DNA of 64,000 nucleotides from JALHFZ01 sp963674625. GTDB taxonomy: Bacteria; Synergistota; Synergistia; Synergistales; Aminobacteriaceae. Position 1 is the first letter of the stretch. Each line of letters begins with the position of its first letter. The DNA is taken from the NCBI GenBank assembly GCA_963674625.2, contig CAXXXO010000001.1, positions 124,001-188,000 of the forward strand, given 5' to 3'. Below are positions 25,903 through 35,165 of this stretch, piece after piece. Made by a program: the position numbers and the translations under genes. Below the pieces are notes generated by a model that saw nothing but the letters and a program-made list of their open reading frames with translations, searched no databases and had not been told where the DNA came from.

Positions 25903-26619
25903 TCAGTTGAGACTCGCCACGAGATTCGCGTTCTTCACCTTGGAGAGATTCCGGGAGATCCGCCCCCAGTAGACGGTGGAGGACCCTCCGTAATACCGTC
26001 CGAGAGCCGTCTGGGTGTCGCCGTAGGCTCTCAGGTAGCGGGAGATGAGGAGCGCTCCAGCGGCAATTCCTTTTTCGGGGTCGTGCAGCTCCTCTTCGCA
26101 GAGGATGCCGTTGGCCTGAAGGAGGCCCGAATGAATCTTCCACATCACCTGCATGACTCCGGCGGCGCCTGCAGGGCTCCGGGCCGATGAATTGAAATGG
26201 CTCTCGGTATAGGCCACGGCAACGAGCAGATCGAGGGGCACCCTGTATTTCAGGGAGTACTTCAAAAATGCGGAGGCCTGAAGAAGGGCCTCCTGCCGGG
26301 ATATACCGCCGTTCTGTCCTCTTATGAAGAATGAAAGGGATTGGACGCTCTCCGTTGCGCTCGAGAGAATATTCTCTGCGGCTCTGGAGGACGCCTCGCA
26401 TGCGGTGACGAAGTTTCGGAAGGGGAAAAGCGCTATTTCCGCGCACTCTTTCATCAGGGTAAGAGCGCCGGAATCTGCGGTCAGGCCGGTAAGAACGCTG
26501 CGATCGGCCAGTCCGCGGTACGAGACGACTGCATGTTTTCCATCGGCGGCGAGAAAAAGAAATCCCGCCACGGAAATGAAGAGTGCCGCGAGTATGCAGC
26601 GGCGGAGAATCTGCTTCAT
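25903..26619 (-). CDS. Lytic transglycosylase (SLT domain), membrane-anchored or secreted
   Basis: A 238-residue protein. An N-terminal hydrophobic segment (about 8-25) serves as a signal anchor. The C-terminal 125 residues are a soluble lytic transglycosylase domain with catalytic Glu139 in AYTESHFNSSARSPAGAAGVMQV and the downstream ALGRYYGGSS repeat-like motif. It would cleave peptidoglycan glycan strands with anhydro-muramyl formation. It is transcribed alone from a good promoter just upstream. Confidence 0.9.
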   Translation of the reverse strand: MKQILRRCILAALFISVAGFLFLAADGKHAVVSYRGLADRSVLTGLTADSGALTLMKECAEIALFPFRNFVTACEASSRAAENILSSATESVQSLSFFIRGQNGGISRQEALLQASAFLKYSLKYRVPLDLLVAVAYTESHFNSSARSPAGAAGVMQVMWKIHSGLLQANGILCEEELHDPEKGIAAGALLISRYLRAYGDTQTALGRYYGGSSTVYWGRISRNLSKVKNANLVASLN

Positions 26620-26984
26620 CCATGTCCCTCCTTTTTCGGCAACAACCCGTTATCCTTCGCCGGAAGGCTCCGGAAAGAATGGGCCTCATTATAACCGAAA
26701 GGGGAAAAGTGACAAATATTGTTCGGTAATGTTAATAAATGGAGGGGATTTCTTCGGGAAAAAAGGGAATATCTGAAATTTTTAAGTCTTTTTTGGCACA
26801 GAAATGAGAATTTCCCTCGGGAACAGCCAATGAAAGGTAATAAATTTCATCTTGATTTATAAGTGTATGCAATAATTCAATGGAACAAATCTGGCATGGG
26901 GCGACGCTTCTCTTGCATAAATCCTCTCCAATCTTTAGAATACTCGCAGACACCCGCACTGCTGAGATGGAAAGGGGATGCACA
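26620..26984. other. 365-base divergent intergenic region
   Basis: It holds the minus-strand promoter of the transglycosylase gene (26688-26715) and an AT-rich stretch running to the prepilin-like gene. An extended -10 element, TGCAATAAT, lies at 26868-26876 on the plus strand. No other gene or RNA is apparent. Confidence 0.4.
26688..26715 (-). promoter_or_regulatory. Sigma-70-type promoter of the transglycosylase gene
   Basis: On the minus strand TTGTCA (26715-26710) and TATAAT (26693-26688) are separated by 16 bases, about 70 bases before the ATG. Confidence 0.7.
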
Positions 26985-27441
26985 ATGGGGCTGAAGGGCA
27001 GACAAAAAAGAGGGTTCACCCTGGTTGAACTGCTTATCGTCATCATCATCATAGGAATTCTCGCGTCTGCCATGCTGCTGCTCATGGGGACCGCGGAGGA
27101 TAAGGCCGAAGCGACCTCGATCATCAGCGACATGCGGTCGATGAAGTCTGTCATGGTGATCTTCAAGCTGGACAAGGGGCACTGGCCTGATCTGGCCGTG
27201 GCCGCAGACGAGGCGGAGGTAAAGAAAATGCTCGGAGGAACGGATGTAGGCGAATTCGATCTGAAGTCGAGCGGCGACCTGTACGCCTATATCTCCTACA
27301 ATCTCACCCCCCGTTCCTCCGGAGTGAAAAAAAAAGCTCAGCCTGATGGCTTCCGGTACGGGGCTGCTGAAGGCCGGAACCGCCGTTGGTTCCGGAGAGG
27401 TCTATGTTGACGGCAACACGGTTGAGATGAAGGTCCACTGA
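26985..27441 (+). pseudogene. Type IV prepilin/pseudopilin-like gene, frameshifted at an A9 tract
   Basis: From ATG 26985 (AAAGGGG upstream) the protein starts with a class III leader: KRG-FTLVELLIV with cleavage before Phe11 and Glu15 at mature position +5. The long apolar helix of type IV pilins and type II pseudopilins follows. The frame runs into a nine-A tract at 27327-27335. After it, the same frame gives unlike-protein sequence and stops at 27410. Dropping one A continues as KLSLMASGTGLLKAG..., a normal pilin-like C-terminus ending at TGA 27439-27441, about 151 residues in all. The cause could be a sequencing error, a mutation or A-tract slippage. Confidence 0.72.
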
Positions 27442-27453
27442 ACTTTTTTTCTC

Positions 27454-27511
27454 CAAAGAACGCAAAGAGCGGAGCGGGATCGAAATCCCGCTCCGCTCTT
27501 TGCGTTCTTTG
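27454..27511. terminator. 27-base perfect inverted repeat, bidirectional terminator
   Basis: Arms 27454-27480 and 27485-27511 are perfectly complementary with a CGAA loop. It lies between the convergent prepilin-like gene and the UPF0182 gene. A T7 run lies before it on the plus strand and the repeat contains AAAG/CTTT tracts. Confidence 0.7.
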
Positions 27512-27518
27512 AATTCGT

Positions 27519-30314
27519 TTATTTCTCCGTGAAGCTGCCCATCCGGGAGAGCACCTCTTCGAGATTTTTCATTGCCCGGCCGTACCCTTCCCAGTCGGAG
27601 ACCTTCAAGGCATCCCGGGCTTCCTCCCAGTAGCGTCCTGCCTCTGCGGCGAGGGACTGGAGTGACCGGGGCTCCCCTTCCGCGCCCTGGGGCAGCCGCG
27701 GAGAGGCGGGCTGCGGGGGCAGCGGCTTTTCTCCGTCAGGCCCGAGAAGACGGAGAAGGGATTCCTCCAGGGTCTCTCCCCAGACCACCCTACCTCCGGT
27801 GGAGGTGATTACCCGTTTCAGCTCTGGCAGCTCGCTGTTCTCCGCCCGGAGATAGAGGGGCTGCACGTAGAGAATTCCCGTGCCCACGGGAACGACGGTC
27901 ATATTCCCCCGGATGACCGCAGACCCTCTCTGGCTCCAGAGGGAAAGCTGGGCGGAGATCTCGGGGTTCTGGTTCGTCAGGGCCTCCACCTGGGAGGGAC
28001 CGTAGATGAGCTTCTGCTTGGGAAAACTGGTAGACGAGCAATTCTCCGTAATGTTCGCCGTCCGAACGGCCCGCCATCCAGGCGATCATGTTGTCCCTTG
28101 TCACGGGGCTGAAAGGGGCTTATGAGGACGAACTCGGACTTCTGCGAATCGGTGAGGCGCATGTTCACGTAATAGGCGTTGAGGGATTCCTTGTTGTCCC
28201 CCGTGGCATTCCGGTCCCAGACGTCCTCCTTGTTGTAGAAGGTGTTCGGGTCGGTCATGTGGTACGTCCGGTAGATCTCGCTCTGGATATTGAACAGATC
28301 CTGAGGATAGCGGAGATGGGCCCGGAGGGCCTCGGGCATCTCGGAAAGAGGCCGGAAAATGGCCGGGAAAATTCTGCTCCAGGTGGCCACCACCGGGTCC
28401 TTTTCCTCCGACACGACATAGAATCTCATGGTGCCGTCATAGGCGTCCACAGTGGCTTTCACGCTGTTCCGGATGTAGTTGATGGACAGGTTCCGTCCGA
28501 GGGATACCGGCTGGGAGTAGGGGTAGCTGTCCGCAGCGGTATAGGCGTCCTGCATCCAGACGAGCCGTCCTTCAGAGACGATCAGGTAGGGGTCGGAATC
28601 GAAATAGAGGAAGGGCGCGACCCGAAGCAGCCGTTCCTGGATGTTCTGGTGGTAATTTATCCTGCTGTCCGCAGTGAAGACGTCGGAGAAGAGAATCTTG
28701 AAATCGGCGAACTTGACGGCGTAGAGCACCCTTCGGAAGAGAGTTCCCATGGGTACCCCGCCTGTTCCCTCATAGGCTGTCCGTACGTTCGAGTCGCCCA
28801 TGGGATAATCGAATTCCTTCACCGTAGTCCCCGTGAAGACGTAGGAGCTGGGCTTCTCTCCGAAGTAGATCTGCGGACGGGTGATGGGGAGGTCGACCAG
28901 GCTGCGGGGAGGAAGATCCCGGACCCAGAGGAGGGGAAGGCCCGACCCGGCCACTTCGTTCACCGGGTTCATGACGATTCCGTAGCCGTGGGTGAACTCG
29001 AGGCGGGTGTTGATCCACGTGGGGTTCTGAAGTCCCTTGACGTCGAGTTCCCTGGCGGAAAGCATCACCTGCCGGTAGTCGCCGCCGAAGGTGTACCGGT
29101 CGATGTCCACGTTCGAGAAGTCGTAGTACGTCCGGATTTCCTGCAGCTGCTTGTAGCTTCGGAGGAGGGGGCTGTAGTCCCACAGCCGTATGTTTTTGAT
29201 GGTGTCCTGGTTGTTCTGCACGTCACTCCACGTGATGGAATCGTCCGGGACCACGGTCTGGAGTTCGAGATCCTGCAGGTCGTAGGCCTGAAGGGTGGCG
29301 GCGATGTTGTAGCCGATGTATTCCTTCTCCCGCTCGAATTCGTTCGGCTCGACGAAATATTTCTGAACGAGGGGCGGGGTAGAAGCCCCGGAGGACGACG
29401 GAGGAGACGATGAGCGCTCCCACCAGGCCGAGGGAGACCTTCCAGGTCTTCCGGAAGAGGCTTGCCACGAGGAAAAGGGAGATCAGCACGGAGAGCCCCG
29501 TAAGGATGTTCAGGGCGAGGAGTTCCGCATGGACGTCAGTGTACCCTGCGCCGAAGGTTACTCCCCGGGGGGAGAAGAGGATGTCGAAGCGGTCGAGAAA
29601 ATACCCTGCGCCCCAGAGGAGTGCGCCGAGGGCGGCCAGAAGGGTGATATGGGTCTGGGCTCTCAGGGGCACCTGGGGGAAGGCCGTTCCGCGGCTTCGG
29701 GGAAGAATGAAGGCCCCGTAGGCCGCAAGGGCGGTCAGCAGGGAAAGAAAGAGAACGTTCAGAAGCCGGGCGTGAATAAATTTCCAGAAGGGGAGGCTGA
29801 AGACATAGAACCCCGTATTGTAGCCGAAGATGGGGTCGGAGGTTCCGAAGGCCGTGCCGTTGAAAAATCTGAGGACCATGGGCCATTCAGAGGATATGGC
29901 CGCCCCGTTCGTCACGCCGAGGAAGACCGCTCCCCCGAGAATGCCGAGGCCGACCAGCCGTGATGACAGCAGATCGCTGTGCTCGGGGTAGAGAGCCCGA
30001 AGATTGCGCCGCACCATGACGAGGTTGATCCATAAAAGGGAGGCGAAGAAGAGAAATCCGGCAAAGAAGAGAGGAACCCTTGCGAAGAGGCGGATCAGAA
30101 AGACTGAAGAGTACCCCTCGGAATCGTACCAGAGATAGTCCGTATAGATCTCGGTGAGGGCAGGAAGAAAAACGAGGAGCACAAGGGCAATGACTCCCGC
30201 GAGAATTATTCCGCGGTTGATCCGAAAAGGAAAGGAAGGAAAGGGACGCCTTGGGGCGGACTCCTTGTCGGAGTTCCATTCGCCGCCTGGAAACCAGTCG
30301 AATTTTGTCATCAT
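27519..30314 (-). pseudogene. UPF0182 (COG1615) membrane protein, interrupted by frameshifts
   Basis: The minus strand encodes one roughly 925-residue protein of the UPF0182 family, with about seven N-terminal membrane helices (30314 down to about 29500) and a large extracytoplasmic domain. The reading frame changes three times. Near 29371-29379 it shifts at a G4/C4 run, where ...RGFYP should pass to LVQKYFVEPNEFE. Near 28112-28118 it shifts in an AAAGGGG run (FVLISPF, then SPVTRDNMIAWM). Near 28024-28027 it shifts in an A4 run (LLVYQF, then PKQKLIYGPSQVEAL). Each is explained by one extra base in a homopolymer. The sequence between the breaks remains well conserved, so decay is recent or the breaks are sequence errors. 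Function of the family is unknown. Confidence 0.78.
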
Positions 30315-30500
30315 TGTTTTATTGTAGCTGATTGACGCAGTTTGTCAAAAGCTTTCCCTGCATGCCGCTCAATGTGCGGGACCGGAAGTGCTCTGCCTGA
30401 AAGGAATGAATTCGCTTTGCGAAAAGAGGAATAAGGGTGGCCGGGGATATTGTGCATGGAAAAACGTTCTTTGCATAATGTATTTTTTTCCGGAAAAAAC

Positions 30501-30530
30501 TTGACAGAAATTCAAAGGTTATGGTAACAC
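30501..30530 (+). promoter_or_regulatory. Promoter for the GntR/TRAP locus
   Basis: TTGACA at 30501-30506 is followed at 18 bases by TAACAC (30525-30530) with an upstream TG (extended -10). The -35 is perfect but the -10 is weak, as is common for regulated promoters. Confidence 0.5.
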
Positions 30531-30613
30531 TTCCCTGTCGACTGTAGACGATATTTTTTCGAGGGGGTTTCCTTATTCATACCATCGCAGACCACAAATC
30601 TCTTGCCCGGGAA

Positions 30614-31387
30614 GTGGCAGACTTTCTCCGGAAGGATATTCTCCTTTCCCGCACCTATCCGGCGGGGAGCTTCATACGGGAGGAAGAGCTGGCCCGGGAA
30701 CTCAGCATCAGCCGCGCCCCCGTGAGAGAAGCCCTGAAGGAGCTGGAGGGGCAGGGGCTCATCCGGTCGATTCCGCGAAAAGGGGCGGTGGTGCTCGGTT
30801 TTTCCCCCGACGACGCGGAGGAGCTGTACGACATACGATTTGCCCTCGAAACCCAGATCTTCGAGACCCTCGTCAAAAACTCCCTGCTGACTGAAGCGGA
30901 CTACGGGAGAATGAACGCCCTCTATTCCGAGCTTCTTTCCGTTGCCTCGGGAGGAGGAGAGAAGGAAGATAAGGTACTCGCCTTCAGCGGGATAGATCTC
31001 GATTTCCATCTCTTCATCGCCGAACGGTCCGGGAGGACCTGGACAATCAGGATTCTCAGGGGAGTCTACTTTCAGCTCCACCAGGCAATGCTCCGTTACC
31101 TTGAGGACGAAGACGAACTGGTCTCCTCGGCAAAAGCCCATCTGAAGATCATCGAGGCTTTGAAAAAGGGAGATCTCGAATCTTTAAGGGAGAACCGCCA
31201 CTACAGCTATTTTTTCCCGCAGGGTGCGGAAAAAGGAAAATTGGCCCCCCATCGGGGATCGCCAATAATGCGGAGACTGGACATCAGAAAAAAGGAGGGA
31301 AGGAGGGACGGACGGATTTCTCTGCCGTCCGTGAAGGGGAAGGAAAAGATTCCGATGCAGCATCCACTTAAAGGAGGAATGTCATAA
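30614..31387 (+). CDS. GntR-family (FCD) transcriptional regulator
   Basis: About 257 residues from GTG 30614. The N-terminal winged helix has EEELARELSISRAPVREALKELEGQGLI, the GntR/FadR signature. An all-helical FCD ligand-binding domain follows (about 70-210). The family normally begins 10-15 residues earlier. In-frame sequence upstream (HKSLAREVADFLR) is protein-like, and an ATT at 30575 sits seven bases after GAGGGGG, so a rare ATT start is possible. The last 50 residues are basic and unlike FCD, and the stop overlaps the ATG of the TRAP binding-protein gene. It probably regulates the TRAP/lyase operon downstream in response to an acid substrate. Confidence 0.82.
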   Translation: MADFLRKDILLSRTYPAGSFIREEELARELSISRAPVREALKELEGQGLIRSIPRKGAVVLGFSPDDAEELYDIRFALETQIFETLVKNSLLTEADYGRMNALYSELLSVASGGGEKEDKVLAFSGIDLDFHLFIAERSGRTWTIRILRGVYFQLHQAMLRYLEDEDELVSSAKAHLKIIEALKKGDLESLRENRHYSYFFPQGAEKGKLAPHRGSPIMRRLDIRKKEGRRDGRISLPSVKGKEKIPMQHPLKGGMS

Positions 31388-32379
31388 TGTTCAAGAAAAC
31401 CTGTACAGCGGCAGCGGCCCTCGTGTTTACCCTGGGGCTCCTCAGCGGCTCGGCCTTCGCGAAGACCGAGTTCAAGCTCTCTAACCAGCTTCCACCGTCC
31501 CATCATATTTCCAAGGGGCTTCAGGTCTTCGCCGAGAAGGCGGCCGAATACTCCAAGGGCGAAGTGACCGTGAAGATTTTTGACTCAGCCCAGCTTTTCA
31601 AAGATACTGAGATCGTGGAAGCCCTTCAGGACGGACTCGTGGAGACGGGCCTCGTCTCCGTGAACAAGTGGTCAGGAATGATCCCTGCGGCGGATATCTT
31701 CGAGATGCCCTTCATCTTCAAGGATTTCGAATCTCCCAAGAAGTTCATCGCCGCCGGCGCCGGCAAGATGCTCGACGAGGAATTTCAGAAAAAGGGCGTG
31801 AAGGACCTCTTCTGGGTCGACTACGGATACATCCAGTTCTTCAACAACAAGCGTCCCCTGAAGTCTCCCGCCGATTTCCAGGGGCTCACCATGCGGACCT
31901 TCGGCAGCGGCGATGCCGAGACCCTGAAGGCACTGGGAGCCGCCCCCACCGTCATGAGCTCCTCCGAGATGTACATGGCCCTTCAGAGAGGCACCGTTGA
32001 CGGCGCCACCACGGGAATGCCAGCGGCAGTTTCCCGAAAGGTCCACGAAGTGCAGAAGTATATGACCAAGGCGAACTACACCACCGCCCAGTTTGTGGTA
32101 CAGGGCAATCTCGACTGGTGGAAGTCCGTACCCGACGCCGACAAGGAAGCCATCATGAAGGCCGGTCTTGATGCTGAGGAATGGATCCGGGGCGCCATCG
32201 CCCAGTCCGAAATGGATGCGGAGAAGGTTATAAAAGCTGCCGGCGTAGAAATCTACGTTCCCACGAAGGAAGAACGGGTCGTATTCGTTAAGGCCACCGA
32301 GCCTGTCCGGACCGCCTTTGCGGAAAAGACCGGGGATCTCGGCAAGAAGCTCATCGAAATGGCCCTGGCGCTGGAATAG
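31387..32379 (+). CDS. dctP: TRAP transporter solute-binding protein (DctP family)
   Basis: A 330-residue periplasmic binding protein with a signal peptide ending at SAFA-K (residue 25). The DctP fold is seen in FKLSNQLPPSHHISKG, a central GYIQFFNNKRPLKSPADFQGL and TMRTFGSGDAETLKALGA, where the family arginine that salt-bridges the substrate carboxylate lies in TMRT. It captures a carboxylic acid and hands it to the DctQM permease encoded next. AAAGGAGG precedes ATG at 31387. The substrate is unknown; the neighbouring lyases suggest a dicarboxylate or hydroxy acid. Confidence 0.92.
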   Translation: MFKKTCTAAAALVFTLGLLSGSAFAKTEFKLSNQLPPSHHISKGLQVFAEKAAEYSKGEVTVKIFDSAQLFKDTEIVEALQDGLVETGLVSVNKWSGMIPAADIFEMPFIFKDFESPKKFIAAGAGKMLDEEFQKKGVKDLFWVDYGYIQFFNNKRPLKSPADFQGLTMRTFGSGDAETLKALGAAPTVMSSSEMYMALQRGTVDGATTGMPAAVSRKVHEVQKYMTKANYTTAQFVVQGNLDWWKSVPDADKEAIMKAGLDAEEWIRGAIAQSEMDAEKVIKAAGVEIYVPTKEERVVFVKATEPVRTAFAEKTGDLGKKLIEMALALE

Positions 32380-32470
32380 AACCCGCAGTTTTTCTGTCGA
32401 TTCTCTCCAGGCGGGAAGGATACCCTTCCCGCCTTTTCTCTAAGAAAAAAGCAAAGGGGCATTATACTTC

Positions 32471-32989
32471 ATGATGAAATCTCTTCGAAATGCAGTGGAG
32501 AAGGGAAACCTCCTCCTCGGATACGTCAGCGGCCTCGGTATTCTCCTCATGGGACTCATGCTCTGCTACGAGGTGATCTGCCGGTATTTCTTCAAAGCTC
32601 CGACTATATGGGCCCAGGAGACTGCAATCTATCTCTTTATCTGGACCATGCTCGCCGGAAGCGCCTATACCCTCCAGAAGGGAAAGCACGTGCGAATCGA
32701 CCTCCTTATCGAGCATCTTTCCCTCCGGACTCAGCATATTCTCGAGATGGTCACGAGCTTCGTCGGAATGATCTTCTGTGCCATCGTGGCATGGCAGGCC
32801 TACGAGATGATTGCCGCTTCTGTCGGCTACAGCAAGGTGTCTGCCACGCCCCTGCGGGTTCCCATGTGGATACCCCAGATGGCCCTCCTCCTGGGCTTTG
32901 TCCTGCTCACCTTCCAGTTCGCCCTCATCATCGCCGACCGGTATGAACAGGTCTTCGGCAACAAAAAGGAGGAAAAATCCCCATGCTGA
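32471..32989 (+). CDS. dctQ: TRAP transporter small permease (DctQ family)
   Basis: A 172-residue membrane protein with four predicted helices. It has the DctQ pattern: LMLCYEVICRYFF followed by WAQETAIYLFIWTMLAGSAY, then KGKHVRIDLLIEHL between helices two and three. It stabilises the large permease in sodium-driven TRAP uptake. The start is ATG 32471 (or the adjacent ATG at 32474) after AAAGGGG. It overlaps the DctM gene by seven bases. Confidence 0.9.
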   Translation: MMKSLRNAVEKGNLLLGYVSGLGILLMGLMLCYEVICRYFFKAPTIWAQETAIYLFIWTMLAGSAYTLQKGKHVRIDLLIEHLSLRTQHILEMVTSFVGMIFCAIVAWQAYEMIAASVGYSKVSATPLRVPMWIPQMALLLGFVLLTFQFALIIADRYEQVFGNKKEEKSPC

Positions 32990-34263
32990 GCTTTACCCTC
33001 GTAGTGTTCCTTCTCATCGGAGTGCTCTTCATGGGACTTCCGGTGGCCTTCTCCCTCGGCTCCACCTCTCTTCTGCTCATCCTGCTCTTCGATCTTCCCA
33101 TGAAAATCGTCGGGGCGACCATATTTACCTCCCTCGACAGCTTCGTTATCCTCTCCATTCCCCTCTTCGTCCTCATGAGCCAGGTGCTGCTCGACGGACG
33201 GATCGGGGACGATCTCTTCGAGGTCATGAACGCCTGGGTGCGCCATCTTCCCGGCGGGCTGGCCATCGCCACGATCATGGCCTGTGCATTCTTTGCCGCC
33301 ATCACGGGGTCGGGTGCCGCCACGGCGGCGACCATCGGCATGGTGGCCTATCCTGCCATGACGGAGCGGGGGTACGACAAGAAGTTCACCCTGGGGCTCC
33401 TCGCCGCGGGAGGAACCCTCGGCATCCTCATTCCCCCCAGCATCCCCCTGATCCTCTACGGAGCCATCACCGAGGAATCCGTCGGAAAGCTCTTCATCGC
33501 CGGAGTCGTCCCCGGCCTTGTGTTGACGGGTCTCTTCATCATCTACGCGGTCTACAAGAGCAGGCGGGGAGGGTTCATCCCCATGGAGAAGACCACCTGG
33601 GGAGAACGGCTGCGGGTGACGAAAAAGAATTTCTGGGGCATTCTTCTTCCCTTCATCATCATCGGCGGAATCTACAGCGGAGCCTTCACGCCCACGGAAG
33701 CGGCGGCGGTGGGTCTCGTCTACAGCCTCGTCATCACCCTCTTCGTCTATAAAACCCTCAGGCTGAGGGATATTCCCGAAATCTGCCTCCGGTCCATCAC
33801 CACATCCTGCATGGTGGCCATCATCATCGCCGGGGCCGTCCTCTTCGGCCGGGTCATGACCCTGCTGATGATCCCCCAGAAGCTCACGGAGATCATCATC
33901 AGCAACAACTTCTCCGTGCTCATGTTCATAATAGCCATGAACTTCCTCATGATTATTCTCGGCTGCGTTCTCGAGACGGTCTCCATCATCCTCCTCACAA
34001 TGCCTCTCGTGACGCCCATCCTCCACGCCCTGAACATCGACCCCATCTGGTACGCCATCGTCGTCACGGTGAACATGACCATGGCCCTCATCACTCCCCC
34101 CGTGGGGATGAACCTCTACGTCATCAACGGACTTCGTTCTGATATTCATATGGGTGAGATCATCAAGGGGGTTTTCCCTTTTATCGTGATCATGGCCCTT
34201 TTCCTCATCCTCGTCATCGCATGGCCCGGGATGAGCCTCTGGCTGCCGTCGGTCATGCACTGA
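32983..34263 (+). CDS. dctM: TRAP transporter large permease (DctM family)
   Basis: A 426-residue protein with about 12 membrane helices, the transport channel of the TRAP system. Signature segments include MGLPVAFSLG, AAITGSGAATAATIGMVAYPAM, GTLGILIPPSIPLILYG and TPPVGMNLYVI. The GSGAAT and PPVG segments belong to the sodium/substrate-binding hairpins. It is translationally coupled to DctQ (overlapping seven bases) and followed after 13 bases by the first lyase gene, so uptake and catabolism are in one operon. Confidence 0.94.
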   Translation: MLSFTLVVFLLIGVLFMGLPVAFSLGSTSLLLILLFDLPMKIVGATIFTSLDSFVILSIPLFVLMSQVLLDGRIGDDLFEVMNAWVRHLPGGLAIATIMACAFFAAITGSGAATAATIGMVAYPAMTERGYDKKFTLGLLAAGGTLGILIPPSIPLILYGAITEESVGKLFIAGVVPGLVLTGLFIIYAVYKSRRGGFIPMEKTTWGERLRVTKKNFWGILLPFIIIGGIYSGAFTPTEAAAVGLVYSLVITLFVYKTLRLRDIPEICLRSITTSCMVAIIIAGAVLFGRVMTLLMIPQKLTEIIISNNFSVLMFIIAMNFLMIILGCVLETVSIILLTMPLVTPILHALNIDPIWYAIVVTVNMTMALITPPVGMNLYVINGLRSDIHMGEIIKGVFPFIVIMALFLILVIAWPGMSLWLPSVMH

Positions 34264-34276
34264 CATGGAGACGAAT

Positions 34277-35152
34277 ATGAAAACACCCGGAGCCCGTCTG
34301 AGAGAGCTGCTTTCACGGAAGGAAATCCTCGTGGCGCCGGGGGCCTATGACGGCCTCTCGGCCCGGATCATCGAAAAGGCGGGGTTCGAGGCGGTCTATC
34401 TCACAGGATACGGGCTGTCGGCGAGCGTTTTGGGAAAGCCCGACACGGGGCTGATGACCTTCACCGAGATGGTCTCCCGGGTGACGGCCATCGCCGAGAC
34501 GGTCACCATACCAATCATCGCCGACGGCGACACGGGGTACGGCAACGCCGTGAACGTGGCCAGGACTGTCCGGGAGTACGAAAAGGCCGGGGCGGCCTGC
34601 ATTCAGCTCGAGGACCAGGTGGCCCCGAAGAAATGCGGCCACATGCTCGGCAGGGAGGTAATCTCCCCTTCCGAGATGGCAGGAAAGATACGGGCAGCCT
34701 GCGACGCGAGAAGGGACGACTCATTTCTCATCATGGCCCGCACCGACGCCCGTACGGCCCACGGAATCGACGAGGCCCTCGAACGGGGGCATCTCTACGA
34801 GGAGGCGGGAGCGGACATCCTGTTCATCGAGTCGCCGGAGTCGGTGGAGGAGATGGGCCGCATCACGTCGAGCTTTTCCCGGCCCGTCCTCGCCAACATG
34901 GTGGAGCACGGGCGGACCCCTTTCCTTGCCGCCTCCGAACTTCAGGAGATCGGCTATGACGCTGCCATCTTCCCAGTGGGGGCGCTTTACGCTGCGGCGA
35001 AGGCAGTGATGAAGGTCATGAAAGAACTCAAAACAGCCGGTACCACCCGGGGAAGCCTCGAGGACATGCTCCCCTTCGAGGAGTTCAACGAGCTGATGGA
35101 CCTCGGGGCAATACGGGAGATGGAGCGGAAATACGGAACCGGCAGAGAATGA
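34277..35152 (+). CDS. Isocitrate lyase/PEP mutase-family lyase, copy 1
   Basis: A 291-residue TIM-barrel enzyme of the methylisocitrate/dimethylmalate lyase group. Active-site features are VAPGAYDGLSA, the metal site DGDTGYG near residue 80, the acidic EDQ and the catalytic KKCGH loop, with IMARTDAR later. It should cleave a C-C bond of a 2-hydroxy or 2-methyl dicarboxylate to pyruvate or a related keto acid and a carboxylate; the exact substrate is unknown. ATG at 34277 is preferred to 34265 because GGAG lies five bases before it. A paralogue follows after 13 bases. Confidence 0.85.
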   Translation: MKTPGARLRELLSRKEILVAPGAYDGLSARIIEKAGFEAVYLTGYGLSASVLGKPDTGLMTFTEMVSRVTAIAETVTIPIIADGDTGYGNAVNVARTVREYEKAGAACIQLEDQVAPKKCGHMLGREVISPSEMAGKIRAACDARRDDSFLIMARTDARTAHGIDEALERGHLYEEAGADILFIESPESVEEMGRITSSFSRPVLANMVEHGRTPFLAASELQEIGYDAAIFPVGALYAAAKAVMKVMKELKTAGTTRGSLEDMLPFEEFNELMDLGAIREMERKYGTGRE

Positions 35153-35165
35153 GCAAAGGAGATTT

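Noticed and set aside
32827..34266. Minus-strand 479-codon frame across dctM
   Set aside because: Low-complexity Asp/Glu/His-rich translation is antisense to a well-conserved TRAP permease.
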